From NCBI GenBank assembly GCA_017474925.1, contig JAFVGN010000014.1:1-34368 (forward strand): 34,368 bases of DNA. The letters are read 5' to 3'. The notes beneath the pieces were generated by a model. The model was not told where the DNA came from, did not search any database, and saw only the letters and a program-made list of their open reading frames with translations. This DNA comes from Prevotella sp. (GTDB lineage Bacteria; Bacteroidota; Bacteroidia; Bacteroidales; Bacteroidaceae). The translations under genes and the position numbers were made by a program. Shown here in pieces: positions 1 through 8,453 of this stretch (position 1 is the stretch's first letter; each line of letters opens with the position of its first letter).

Positions 1-1
1 T

Positions 2-85
2 GTTAGCCATCTCATCGACGAGATTCAGCCCTTGGTGCCTGGAATACACTTGGAAATAGTGATTGACCATAATTATAGCGAGTAA
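2..85 (+). CDS. C-terminal tail of an unidentified protein (5' end outside window)
   Basis: The reading frame is open from the window edge to a TAA and encodes about 27 residues ending in IVIDHNYSE. It is the 3' end of a gene that begins upstream. There is no recognisable domain in so short a piece. It lies about 27 bases upstream of the SDR remnant on the same strand, so the two probably belonged to one operon. The function is unknown. Confidence 0.5.
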   Translation, partial: VSHLIDEIQPLVPGIHLEIVIDHNYSE

Positions 86-112
86 ATTCCAATTTAACGA
101 ACTGACACAAAT

Positions 113-235
113 ATGGATTTCAAAAATAAAATAGTAATCGTCACAGGTGGTGCGCAAGGTATCGATGGCGGCATGACCAGACAGATGATATATCATGGTG
201 ATAATGGTTGGACACTTAAACTAAACAGACAATGA
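113..235 (+). pseudogene. Deletion scar of a short-chain dehydrogenase (N- and C-termini joined)
   Basis: A 40-codon frame begins MDFKNKIVIVTGGAQGI, the Rossmann beta1 strand and glycine-rich NAD(P) motif of an SDR. It then runs directly into DGGMTRQMIYHGDNGW, the C-terminal tail of the same kind of enzyme. The intact SDR at the right end of this window has both pieces (VAVVTGGAQGIG near the start, DGGMTHQMIYHGDNGWKLEL at the end) about 200 residues apart. The middle, with the catalytic Ser-Tyr-Lys, is missing here and the frame is kept. The join at GGTATCGATGG suggests microhomology at ATCG. The stop codon overlaps the start of the next gene, so the scar may still serve translational coupling. 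It cannot be an active enzyme. Confidence 0.85.
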
Positions 236-648
236 CACAAGAACAATTCAAAGCGCTCGACCCAAAGGTCGCTTCGCATCGCGAAGAACTTATTCGTAGT
301 CAGCAGGGCGAACTGAATGCCGTGCTGATGTATCAGAGACTTGCAAAAGTTGTAAAGACAGACAAGGAGCGTGAGACATTCCTCCAACTTGCAAAGGAAG
401 AAGGGCGACATGCCAGTGTCTTCCATGCCTACACTAAAGAGGCATTAAAGCCCAAGAAGACGATGGCAATCATCATGCCGTTCCTATATAGGTTGTTGGG
501 AAAGAAGCGTCTATATAAGCTGATAGCAAAAGGTGAATACGATGCTGCTGTTGGCTATGAGCATCTGATTGCTGATTTCCCAGAGGTGGAAAGTGTAAAG
601 AATGACGAAAAGCGACATGGAGATATGGTTTCGTCTTTACTTGAATAA
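232..648 (+). CDS. Ferritin-like / rubrerythrin-type diiron protein
   Basis: This 138-residue, all-helical protein carries the ligand set of a four-helix diiron domain: Glu27 in QGELNA, an ExxH at Glu57-His60 (EEGRH), Glu102 in GEYDA and a second ExxH at Glu126-His129 (EKRH). Rubrerythrin and VIT1-associated ferritin-like domains use this pattern to bind two irons and reduce peroxide or handle iron. The segment around residues 74-95 is hydrophobic to amphipathic and may contact a membrane. No rubredoxin domain is attached. The start overlaps the TGA of the SDR scar (ATGA). An iron or peroxide role fits the family and the peroxidases nearby, but the substrate is inferred. Confidence 0.8.
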   Translation: MTQEQFKALDPKVASHREELIRSQQGELNAVLMYQRLAKVVKTDKERETFLQLAKEEGRHASVFHAYTKEALKPKKTMAIIMPFLYRLLGKKRLYKLIAKGEYDAAVGYEHLIADFPEVESVKNDEKRHGDMVSSLLE

Positions 649-694
649 GACTTGTTGGAGTGACATTATTGTTTTGAAGTAAGGGAAAGATGAA

Positions 695-1444
695 ATGAAA
701 CTGACCTACATCTTCCATAGCGGTTTTGTGCTCGAAACGGAGCAGTCCATCCTGCTATTCGACTACTGGCTTGATCCCAGTGGTGTGATGGACAGCGTGA
801 TACAGAGCGAGAAGCCCATGTATGTCTTCTCCAGCCACTTCCATGAAGACCACTTTACGAAGGATATCTTTGAGTGGAAGAAGCAGCGTGAGGGTGTCAC
901 CTACATTCTCTCCAAGGACATCTACAAACATCGGAGAGCCAGCAAGGAGGATGCTGACGTATGGTTGGCAAAAGGTGGTATATGGTCTGACGATACCATA
1001 TCCGTATGGGCATTAGGCAGCACAGACAGCGGCGTGTCGTGGATTGTTGAGACCGAAGGTAAACGTATCTTTCATGCGGGCGACCTGAACAACTGGTATG
1101 CAAAGTTCCTGTCAGACGACAATCCTGATCAGCAGCGATACAGCTTTGAGATGGAAGAGACGTTCAACCCGATAGCTCACGAGAAGCAATTCCTTGGCGA
1201 ATTGAAGGACATCCGCAAGGTCGCCGATAGTTTCGATGTGGTGATGTTTCCCATAGATGGACGTGTCGGCAACGGCTATACCCTTGGTGGCCGGCAATTC
1301 ATCGAGCGGTTCAAAGTCGGACTGTTCGTCCCTATGCACTTCACTACAGGCTTTGAATCCTCTTGGCGTATGAAGGAATTTACGGATGAAAAGAACATTA
1401 CTTTCTGGGAAATCAACAGGGAAGGAGAAACTATTGAAATCTGA
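695..1444 (+). CDS. Metallo-beta-lactamase-fold hydrolase
   Basis: The 249-residue protein has the MBL-fold zinc motif HFHEDH at residues 48-53, a later HAGD (His127, Asp130) and a C-terminal MHF that supplies a further histidine. The N-terminal FHSGFVLE / LLFDYWLDP strands match the UlaG/RomA-like branch of MBL proteins rather than true beta-lactamases. There is no signal peptide, so it is probably a cytoplasmic phosphodiesterase- or lactonase-type hydrolase; the substrate is unknown. An AAGGGAAAGATGA stretch before the ATG provides a purine-rich ribosome site. It follows the ferritin-like gene on the same strand after a 46-base gap. Confidence 0.8.
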   Translation: MKLTYIFHSGFVLETEQSILLFDYWLDPSGVMDSVIQSEKPMYVFSSHFHEDHFTKDIFEWKKQREGVTYILSKDIYKHRRASKEDADVWLAKGGIWSDDTISVWALGSTDSGVSWIVETEGKRIFHAGDLNNWYAKFLSDDNPDQQRYSFEMEETFNPIAHEKQFLGELKDIRKVADSFDVVMFPIDGRVGNGYTLGGRQFIERFKVGLFVPMHFTTGFESSWRMKEFTDEKNITFWEINREGETIEI

Positions 1445-1504
1445 GTGCAACTTTTTGCCTCACTCAAACGTCTAACAGATAGAAACTTTTAAAAGATAAC
1501 AATT

Positions 1505-1822
1505 ATGATACTCTCAACAACCCCACAGATTGAAGGTCACACCATCCGCGAATACAAGGGTATTGTGACAGGTGAAACCATTATCGGTGCCAACATGTTC
1601 AAAGATCTCTTTGCAGGCATCCGCGACATCGTAGGAGGCCGTGCTGGCGCTTACGAGAAGGTGCTTTCCGAAGCCAAGGACACCTCCATGCAGGAGATGA
1701 TACAACGTGCTCAGGCTCTTGGAGCCAATGCCATCGTAGGCATCGACATCGACTATGAGACTGTCGGAGCCAATGGCTCAATGCTCATGGTAGCCACCAG
1801 TGGAACAGCTGTAGTCATCTAA
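1505..1822 (+). CDS. YbjQ-family protein (DUF74)
   Basis: The 105-residue protein has the hallmarks of the YbjQ/DUF74 family: an N-terminal [20 protein letters not shown] segment, a central helix (residues about 35-70) and a C-terminal [15 protein letters not shown] strand pair. Members form small beta-rich oligomers (pentamers in known structures) and are often labelled heavy-metal-binding, but biochemical support is weak. Its length is normal for the family. A YccF-type membrane protein follows 9 bases downstream and is probably co-transcribed. Confidence 0.85.
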   Translation: MILSTTPQIEGHTIREYKGIVTGETIIGANMFKDLFAGIRDIVGGRAGAYEKVLSEAKDTSMQEMIQRAQALGANAIVGIDIDYETVGANGSMLMVATSGTAVVI

Positions 1823-1831
1823 ATCATATTA

Positions 1832-2200
1832 ATGAAGACGTTAGGAAACATCATCTGGGTCATATTCGGAGGCTTGCACATAGCCTTGGAGTATTTCATC
1901 GCAGGACTGATACTGATGATAACCATCATCGGCATCCCCTTTGGCTTGCAGAGCCTGAAACTGGGTATGCTGGCCATCTGGCCGTTCGGCACGAAAGTGA
2001 AATGGAAACCATCACAACCAGGCTGTCTGAGCATCTTCATGAATGTGCTGTGGTTCTTCGTTGGCGGCATCTGGATATGGCTCACCCACATCTTCTACGG
2101 TCTCATATTCTGCATCACCATCATCGGCATCCCATTCGGAAAGATGCACTTCCGACTGGCAAAGCTGGCTCTTTCACCTTTCGGTATGGAGGTCGTATAA
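1832..2200 (+). CDS. YccF-family inner membrane protein (DUF307)
   Basis: The 122-residue protein is an internal duplication: each half has a hydrophobic segment followed by ITIIGIPFG (residues about 28-36 and 93-101), with LGMLAIWPFG and LAKLALSPFG after the respective repeats. This is the signature of the YccF/DUF307 domain, whose function is not established. Two to four membrane segments are likely. It is translated just after the YbjQ-like gene, so the two may act together at the envelope. Confidence 0.85.
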   Translation: MKTLGNIIWVIFGGLHIALEYFIAGLILMITIIGIPFGLQSLKLGMLAIWPFGTKVKWKPSQPGCLSIFMNVLWFFVGGIWIWLTHIFYGLIFCITIIGIPFGKMHFRLAKLALSPFGMEVV

Positions 2201-2228
2201 GTAAATTTTGCTATTCAATGCTAATATT

Positions 2229-2286
2229 ATATCGCAGGCGATATTTTGTTAAACTCTCTTAAAGTTTTCGATAAATCGCTTGCGAT
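2229..2286. promoter_or_regulatory. Twin palindromes ATCGCnnGCGAT, candidate operator
   Basis: Two dyads share the core ATCGC-2-GCGAT. The first is 7-2-7 (ATATCGC AG GCGATAT, 2229-2244). The second is 5-2-5 (ATCGC TT GCGAT, 2275-2286). Their centres are 44 bp apart, about four helical turns, and the second overlaps the TTG of the -33 box of the following promoter. This geometry suits a dimeric repressor. The MarR/OhrR-type protein encoded downstream is the obvious candidate ligand, but that link is inferred. Confidence 0.5.
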
Positions 2287-2309
2287 ATAAAATATTCTCC
2301 TTACCTTTG
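2280..2309 (+). promoter_or_regulatory. Bacteroidetes-type promoter of the glutathione peroxidase operon
   Basis: TTG at 2280-2282 and TACCTTTG at 2302-2309 match the -33 and -7 boxes of the Bacteroidetes housekeeping sigma factor with usual spacing. Transcription should begin a few bases after 2309 and give a leader of about 100 nt before the glutathione peroxidase start. Confidence 0.7.
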
Positions 2310-2322
2310 CAACTGTGTTGCG

Positions 2323-2384
2323 AAGATGGGCTGCACTCGGCATAGCTCAAGGAAGCTTGGCTCTGCTCTCGTTTGCACCATCTT
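2323..2384 (+). ncRNA. Structured 5' leader element, copy 1 (nested hairpins)
   Basis: The outer stem pairs AAGATGG (2323-2329) with CCATCTT (2378-2384) and continues, after an unpaired GC, as TGCA (2332-2335) with TGCA (2374-2377). Inside is a bulged hairpin: GCATAG-c-TCAAG, loop GAAG, CTTGG-CTCTGC. A second copy with the same plan but different paired bases precedes the heme operon. A short dyad, GCAAC-TGT-GTTGC, sits directly on the end of the promoter. The element lies wholly in the leader of the glutathione peroxidase mRNA. Its function is unknown; it may be regulatory, or a palindromic repeat that inserted after promoters. Confidence 0.55.
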
Positions 2385-2416
2385 TATCATCGCGAACGAA
2401 ATAAACAAATAAAGAT

Positions 2417-2962
2417 ATGGCAAAGATTTATGATTTCAAGGCTTTTTCAAGCAAAGGTAAGGAGATTGATTTCTCACAGTTTCAGGGTAAGGTATTGCTG
2501 ATTGTCAACACAGCCAGCAAGTGTGGATTCACTCCTCAATTTGCAGGACTGGAGGAACTGAACCAGAAGTACAAGGATAAGGGACTCGTCATCATCGGCT
2601 TCCCCTGCAACCAGTTCAAGGAACAAGACCCAGAAGGCGATGCACAGATTGAGGAGTTCTGCCAGCTGAACTACGGTGTTACATTTCAGATTATGAGAAA
2701 GGGTGACGTCAACGGCCCCGATGCCCAGCCCATCTTCGAGTATCTGAAAACACAGGCACCCACCGAGGAGTATAATGGTTTGAAGGCCAAGGCTACACGT
2801 ACTTTGCTCAAACAACTTAGCAAGAGTGTGGAGAAGGATAGCGATATTCTTTGGAACTTCACAAAGTTCCTGATTTCGAAAGATGGCGAGACCGTCAAAC
2901 GCTATGCTCCTACCACTGATCCAAAGGACTTTGAGAAGGACATAGAGACCATGCTCGCCTAA
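2417..2962 (+). CDS. Glutathione peroxidase-family thiol peroxidase
   Basis: The 181-residue cytoplasmic protein has the GPx signatures NTASKCGFTPQ (peroxidatic Cys36), FPCNQF (residues 62-67) and WNFTKF near the C-terminal third. The peroxidatic position is cysteine, not selenocysteine. Cys64 and Cys82 are present, and Cys82 lies where thioredoxin-dependent GPx enzymes place the resolving cysteine, so thioredoxin is a more likely reductant than glutathione. It is the first gene of a unit with an OhrR-like regulator, a nitroreductase and a radical SAM protein. Its promoter carries paired palindromes and the structured leader. An exported GPx domain is encoded near 14.7 kb. Confidence 0.92.
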   Translation: MAKIYDFKAFSSKGKEIDFSQFQGKVLLIVNTASKCGFTPQFAGLEELNQKYKDKGLVIIGFPCNQFKEQDPEGDAQIEEFCQLNYGVTFQIMRKGDVNGPDAQPIFEYLKTQAPTEEYNGLKAKATRTLLKQLSKSVEKDSDILWNFTKFLISKDGETVKRYAPTTDPKDFEKDIETMLA

Positions 2963-2978
2963 TGCATAATTCATAATT

Positions 2979-3422
2979 ATGGCTCACGCAGAATTACAAC
3001 TTGACAATCAGATTTGCTTCCGTCTCTATACGGCAGCGCGACTGATTACGCAGGCCTACACACCAATACTAACGGAACTGGGTATCACCTATCCGCAGTA
3101 TCTGGTGCTGATGGTGCTTTGGGAGAAGGATAATCAACCTGTAAACGACATCGCCCATCGGTTGTTGTTAGAAACGAATACCGTTACCCCATTGCTTCAG
3201 CGAATGGAGAAACTGGGAATCGTCAGCCGCAAGAAGGGTGAACAGGACAAGCGCCAGCAGATTGTCAGCCTGACAAAGAAAGGCAAGGAGATGGAAGAAC
3301 TGGCTTATGCAAAGATCCCAGCCGGTATGGGTGAACAACTCTCAGCCTGTCCGCTGAAACTCACGGACTATCAGAACCTGGCTCTGCAACTCGATTCGAT
3401 TATTAACACATTAAAGAAATAA
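2979..3422 (+). CDS. MarR-family regulator, OhrR-like peroxide sensor
   Basis: The 147-residue protein aligns by eye with OhrR: ICFRLYTAAR, with Cys13 at the position of the peroxide-reactive cysteine, then LTELGITYPQYLVLMVLWE. The winged helix follows (NDIAHRLLLETNTVTPLLQRMEKLGIV, wing with DKRQQIVSLT). OhrR proteins repress organic-hydroperoxide genes until Cys13 is oxidised. Its place between glutathione peroxidase and nitroreductase genes supports that role. The palindromes upstream of the operon are a plausible autoregulatory operator. The ATG follows an ATAATTCATAATT spacer typical of this genome. Confidence 0.85.
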   Translation: MAHAELQLDNQICFRLYTAARLITQAYTPILTELGITYPQYLVLMVLWEKDNQPVNDIAHRLLLETNTVTPLLQRMEKLGIVSRKKGEQDKRQQIVSLTKKGKEMEELAYAKIPAGMGEQLSACPLKLTDYQNLALQLDSIINTLKK

Positions 3423-3424
3423 CT

Positions 3425-4111
3425 ATGACAATACAAGAAGCTATCGTAGCCCGTCACAGTGTGAGGGCTTATAAAGACCAGCCGTTGACAGATGAAGTCA
3501 TCAAAGTGCTGAATGAGAAGATTGCAGAACTCAACAAAGTGGGTCGTCTGCACATACAACTGATACTGAACGAGCCGAAGGCATTCCAAGGAAAACTGGC
3601 CAAATATGGAAAGTTCAGCGGAGTGCGCAATTACCTAGTGATGGCAGGTAAGAAGGATGACGACCTGAACGAGCGTATAGGTTACTACGGCGAGCAACTG
3701 GTGCTGCTGGCCCAGACATTGGGACTGAACACCTGTTGGGTAGGACTCAGCTACTCAAAAGTGCCAGGAACTTATGTGCTCGAAGATGGAGAAAAGATTG
3801 CCTGCTATATCGCGCTCGGCTATGGTGAGACGCAGGGTGTAGGCCATAAAGTCAAGACCGTTGAACAAGTGAGCAACGCCAGCGACGTGACTCCATCGTG
3901 GTTCAAGAAGGGCATAGAAGCAGCCCTGCTCGCGCCAACAGCTGTGAACCAGCAGAAATTCTCCTTTGAGTTAGCTGGAAGAAAGAACGGTCGCCCCCAG
4001 GTGATTGCCAAGAAAGGATTTTCCTTGCTGGGCTATACACAGTTGGATCTGGGTATCACCAAGTATCACTTCGAAGTGGGCGCAGGTAAAGAGAACTTCG
4101 AGTGGGCATAG
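3425..4111 (+). CDS. Nitroreductase-family FMN oxidoreductase
   Basis: The 228-residue protein starts IQEAIVARHSVRAYKDQPLT, the FMN-phosphate-binding RxSxRxY motif of nitroreductases. GLNTCWVGLSY near residue 105 and LLAPTAVNQQ near residue 165 supply flavin and substrate contacts. The domain order resembles the TM1586-like compact, fused-dimer nitroreductases, although I cannot confirm this without alignment. The start is 2 bases after the regulator stop, so the genes are coupled. The recurrence of a nitroreductase beside a glutathione peroxidase elsewhere in this window suggests a functional tie. Confidence 0.8.
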   Translation: MTIQEAIVARHSVRAYKDQPLTDEVIKVLNEKIAELNKVGRLHIQLILNEPKAFQGKLAKYGKFSGVRNYLVMAGKKDDDLNERIGYYGEQLVLLAQTLGLNTCWVGLSYSKVPGTYVLEDGEKIACYIALGYGETQGVGHKVKTVEQVSNASDVTPSWFKKGIEAALLAPTAVNQQKFSFELAGRKNGRPQVIAKKGFSLLGYTQLDLGITKYHFEVGAGKENFEWA

Positions 4112-4124
4112 ATTAACGATTAGA

Positions 4125-5237
4125 ATGGAACAAACTAAAATAGACTTAGCGACCTACATGAACGGCAGCATCAGCCGCATCATGGCAAAGGCCTATAAGA
4201 ACGTATTGTCGAATCCGCGTGAGGCAAAGTTTGCATTCCGCATGCAACAGTTGTTTGCCAAATCGGAGAAACGACGCAAGAAGGTACAGGAAAAGGAGGG
4301 CATAGACGTCCCCCCTTTCCTTATTAGCAGTATCTCAACAACCTGCAATCTACATTGCAAAGGCTGTTATGCCCGCAGTAATGGCATTGCCAACGACCAG
4401 GAGAAAGAACGCAAAGCAACAATGACGCCCCAGCTGTGGCAGCATATTTTTACTGAAGCTGCCGATATGGGCATCAACTTCTCGCTCCTGGCAGGCGGTG
4501 AGCCCATGATGCGTAAGGACATTCTGGAGGCTGTGGCCGAGGTGAAGGACATGATCTTCCCCATTTTCACCAACGGCACGCTCATAGGTCCCTCCTATAT
4601 TGAATTCCTTCGCAAACACCTGAACATGGTGCCCGTCATCAGCATCGAGGGAACAGCCATGGGGACTGACGAACGACGCGGACAGGGCGTGTTTAAACGG
4701 GCCATGCAGTCGATGGAACTGCTGAAACAGGAAGACCTGTTCTTCGGCACCAGCATCACGGTAACCACCGAAAACTATCAGATGGTAACCTCGTCCGAGT
4801 TTATCGACCAGCTACGTTCTTACGGTTGCAAGATTGTGTTCTACATTGAATACGTGCCAACCGAAGCAGGCACCGAGCATCTGGCATTCAGCGATGAACA
4901 CGTGGCTGAGATGGAACAGGTGCTCGAAACACGCCGCGAGGAGTACGAAGACATCATCTTCCTATCGTTTCCAGGCGACGAGAAAGCGCTTGGAGGCTGT
5001 CTGGCCTCAGGCCGCGGCTTCTTCCATATCGGGCCGGATGGTAGCGCAGAGCCATGTCCGTTCTCTCCCTTCAGCGACAGTAATGTGGCCGAGATGGGCA
5101 TACGGCAAGCCCTGCAATCGCCACTCTTCCGTAAGATTCGTGCGGCGCGTGCCCTCGGCTGGGAGCACACTGGCGGCTGCACCCTCTTCGAGCATCGCAA
5201 TGAAATAGAGGAAATGATCTCACCTCCTCGCCAATAA
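4125..5237 (+). CDS. Radical SAM protein with C-terminal cysteine cluster
   Basis: The 370-residue protein has the radical SAM motif CNLHCKGC (Cys74, Cys78, Cys81). It is followed by GGEPMMRKD (the GGE SAM-binding motif) and NGTLIG. Further cysteines in GGCLASGRGFF, AEPCPFSP and GGCTLFEHR lie where SPASM or Twitch domains bind auxiliary Fe-S clusters. I chose the ATG 14 bases after the nitroreductase stop. The frame is open further upstream but overlaps the nitroreductase, and the family begins near KIDLATYM. It is probably the last gene of the peroxide operon. The substrate is unknown. The gene converges on the heme operon with a 14-base gap. Confidence 0.85.
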   Translation: MEQTKIDLATYMNGSISRIMAKAYKNVLSNPREAKFAFRMQQLFAKSEKRRKKVQEKEGIDVPPFLISSISTTCNLHCKGCYARSNGIANDQEKERKATMTPQLWQHIFTEAADMGINFSLLAGGEPMMRKDILEAVAEVKDMIFPIFTNGTLIGPSYIEFLRKHLNMVPVISIEGTAMGTDERRGQGVFKRAMQSMELLKQEDLFFGTSITVTTENYQMVTSSEFIDQLRSYGCKIVFYIEYVPTEAGTEHLAFSDEHVAEMEQVLETRREEYEDIIFLSFPGDEKALGGCLASGRGFFHIGPDGSAEPCPFSPFSDSNVAEMGIRQALQSPLFRKIRAARALGWEHTGGCTLFEHRNEIEEMISPPRQ

Positions 5238-5251
5238 TAGCGTCATCCTGT

Positions 5252-5536
5252 CTATTTCCGCTTCGGGTTCTTCGGGAACCAGCCGCGTTCTACGCGCTTC
5301 TCCTGTTCGAAAAGTTCACCGATGCCCCAAAGGGCCGAGGCTCCGAACACACCGACGATGGCAGACAGGATGGCATTCTCAATGAACAGGGCGGCAATGA
5401 TGGATGACAGACCAATCACCAAGTAAACGACCCAGGGGCGCGTGCCCCAGTAATATTCCGTCTTGATGACGATAGGATGCCAGATGCCTATGGTCAGAAA
5501 GGTGCAAACGGCTATAATGATACCTGTGAAATACAT
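5252..5536 (-). CDS. DUF4491-family small membrane protein
   Basis: The 94-residue protein has three hydrophobic segments (residues about 2-22, 36-50 and 56-75) with the motif GIWHPIVIKTEYYWGT between the first two and a charged tail KRVERGWFPKNPKRK. This matches the Bacteroidales family DUF4491, of unknown function. It is the last gene of the heme operon, 6 bases after hemL, which suggests a membrane role linked to tetrapyrrole synthesis, but that is only context. Confidence 0.75.
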   Translation of the reverse strand: MYFTGIIIAVCTFLTIGIWHPIVIKTEYYWGTRPWVVYLVIGLSSIIAALFIENAILSAIVGVFGASALWGIGELFEQEKRVERGWFPKNPKRK

Positions 5537-5542
5537 GGTCGG

Positions 5543-6820
<1,278 letters not shown>

Positions 6821-6857
6821 TTTTACCTTTTTACCTTTTTACTTTTTTACCTTTTTA
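6821..6857 (-). repeat. Tandem AAAAAGGT-type microrepeat before hemL
   Basis: About four imperfect 8-9 bp units (AAAAAGGT on the coding strand, one as AAAAAAGT) fill the whole hemB-hemL gap and end at the hemL ATG. The last unit places AAGG at ribosome-binding distance. Slippage could change the copy number and so the hemB-hemL spacing. Such spacers are common in this genome. Confidence 0.6.
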
Positions 6858-6858
6858 A

Positions 6859-7830
6859 TCATGCCCATCGCTGCATGTACTCTTTAGCGTAATAACTGAT
6901 GATATACTGTGCACCGGCACGCTTGATGGCTATCAGACTCTCGAACACCACGCGCTGCTCGTCGAGATAGCCGAGCTTGGCAGCAGCCTTGAGCATGGAG
7001 TACTCGCCACTCACCTGATAGGCCACCATCGGGATGTTAGGGAACCGCTCCACACCACGGGCAATCATGTCGAGATAAGGCATGGCAGGTTTCACCATGG
7101 TCCAGTCGGCACCCTCCTCAATATCGGCAGCAATCTCCTCCAGTCCCTGGTCGTGGGTGCGGTAGTCCATCTGGTAGGTCTTGCGATCGCCGAAGGCGGG
7201 AGCAGAGTCGGCAGCATCGCGGAACGGTCCGTAGAAGGCTGAGGCATATTTGGCGGAATAGGCCAGAATCTTGCATTTGTCGCGCAGTCCGGCCTCGCGC
7301 AGCCGCTTGTCGAGTGCCTCAATCTGTCCATCCATCATCGCCGAAGGCGCCACGAAGTCGGCACCGGCCTTGGCATGGACGTAGGCCATCTCGGCCAGCA
7401 GCGGCAGGGTGGAGTCGTTGTCCACGTCGTGGTGGCAGAGCAGGCCGCAGTGTCCGTGACTGGTATATTCGCAGAGACAGACGTCGGTGATGACGCACAC
7501 CTCGGGCTGGGCAGCCTTGATAGCCTTCACGGCACGGCAGACGAGTGCATCCTCGGCGTAGGCCAGCGAACCGCGCTCGTCCTTCTGGCTGTCGTCGATG
7601 ACGCCGAAGAGCAGCACCTTGTCGATGCCCAGTGCATACACCTCCTTGACATCCTCTACGAGCGTGTCGATGGAGAAGCGGCAGATGCCCGGCATCGTGG
7701 CAATCTCTTCCTTGACGCCAGCTCCTTCTACGACGAAATAGGGATAGATAAAGTCTTTCACACTGATGGATACGTCGGCATACTTGTCGCGTATCTCCTG
7801 CGTTGAACGGTAGGTTCTAAATCTTTTCAT
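6859..7830 (-). CDS. hemB: Delta-aminolevulinate dehydratase (porphobilinogen synthase)
   Basis: The 323-residue enzyme condenses two 5-aminolevulinates to porphobilinogen. The zinc-cysteine cluster DVCLCEYTSHGHC shows it is the Zn-dependent, cysteine-rich type. The two active-site lysines are in LAYSAKYASAFYGPFR and MVKPAMPYLD. Length is normal. Its start overlaps the hemD stop by four bases, so translation is coupled. Confidence 0.97.
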   Translation of the reverse strand: MKRFRTYRSTQEIRDKYADVSISVKDFIYPYFVVEGAGVKEEIATMPGICRFSIDTLVEDVKEVYALGIDKVLLFGVIDDSQKDERGSLAYAEDALVCRAVKAIKAAQPEVCVITDVCLCEYTSHGHCGLLCHHDVDNDSTLPLLAEMAYVHAKAGADFVAPSAMMDGQIEALDKRLREAGLRDKCKILAYSAKYASAFYGPFRDAADSAPAFGDRKTYQMDYRTHDQGLEEIAADIEEGADWTMVKPAMPYLDMIARGVERFPNIPMVAYQVSGEYSMLKAAAKLGYLDEQRVVFESLIAIKRAGAQYIISYYAKEYMQRWA

Positions 7831-8429
7831 AAGTTCTGTTGTTTTATCATTGTTTGTAAATATTGTTCGGTTACCGGGCCTCGGGTGGCAAGCTTCTTTC
7901 CTTCGGGCAGTGCGCCATAGAGGCGGATGAAGTGGTCGATGGTTGAGGGTGAAGTGAAGACGATGCGGTCCACCTCGTCAAGACAAATCTTCCGTGCATG
8001 CGCTGGCATCCGGTTGAGATAGGCTGTGATGCAGTCAACCTCAAACCCCAGTTCCTGGAGTCCTTCGGGGATGATGGGCAGTGCCAAGTTGGAGCGTGGG
8101 ATGAGTACACGGCCGCAAGGCTGTCTCCTGAACCAAGCTATCACGCCATACGAGTTGTCGTCATCTACTTGCTGAACCTCCTTTACCCCTATTTTATATA
8201 AGGCAGCAGTCGTGGTACTTCCGATAGACACGATGCGACGGGCATGAGCAAACATAGCCCCCACGTATCTGGCGGCATGACGCGAGGTGAAGAGCACGTA
8301 GTCATAGCGATCAATCTCGTGTGCCGCATGTTGCAGCGCACTGTCGTCCTCCACCGCCGTGATTTCTATCAGTGGCGTATGGATGCACTCAGCATCCGGT
8401 GGTGTCAATCCTGTAAACAAGGTTCTCAA
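7827..8429 (-). CDS. hemD: Uroporphyrinogen-III synthase
   Basis: HemD closes and inverts hydroxymethylbilane to uroporphyrinogen III. The sequence is divergent, as usual: TPLIEITAV, YDYVLFTSRHAARY, a central ISIGSTTTAALYKIGV-like segment and VFTSPSTIDHFIRLYG. At about 200 residues it is shorter than the common 240-260. No ATG is near the start. A TTG at 8429, with GGAG 7 bases upstream, gives the best reading (MRTLFTGLTPPD); TTG at 8444 and 8420 are alternatives. The start region lies inside a repeat that itself contains AAGGAG. Function is supported mainly by operon position and the strand pattern. Confidence 0.85.
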   Translation of the reverse strand: MRTLFTGLTPPDAECIHTPLIEITAVEDDSALQHAAHEIDRYDYVLFTSRHAARYVGAMFAHARRIVSIGSTTTAALYKIGVKEVQQVDDDNSYGVIAWFRRQPCGRVLIPRSNLALPIIPEGLQELGFEVDCITAYLNRMPAHARKICLDEVDRIVFTSPSTIDHFIRLYGALPEGKKLATRGPVTEQYLQTMIKQQNL

Positions 8430-8453
8430 CTCCTTACTCCTCAACTCCTTACC
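8425..8453 (-). repeat. TAAGGAGTTGAGGAG microrepeat at the hemC-hemD junction
   Basis: Two near-identical 15 bp units separate the hemA-hemC fusion from hemD. The same 18 bases (GAGGAGTAAGGAGTTGAG on the coding strand) recur between hemN and hemG. The units contain AAGGAG and so can act as ribosome sites. Confidence 0.6.

Noticed and set aside
4005-4124. N-terminal extension of the radical SAM protein
   Set aside because: It overlaps the nitroreductase gene in another frame and is not family-like; the ATG at 4125 follows the nitroreductase stop at normal distance.
6821-6857. CRISPR-like direct repeats
   Set aside because: The units are 8-9 bp and contiguous with no spacers; this is a simple tandem microrepeat. 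No CRISPR array or cas gene is present.
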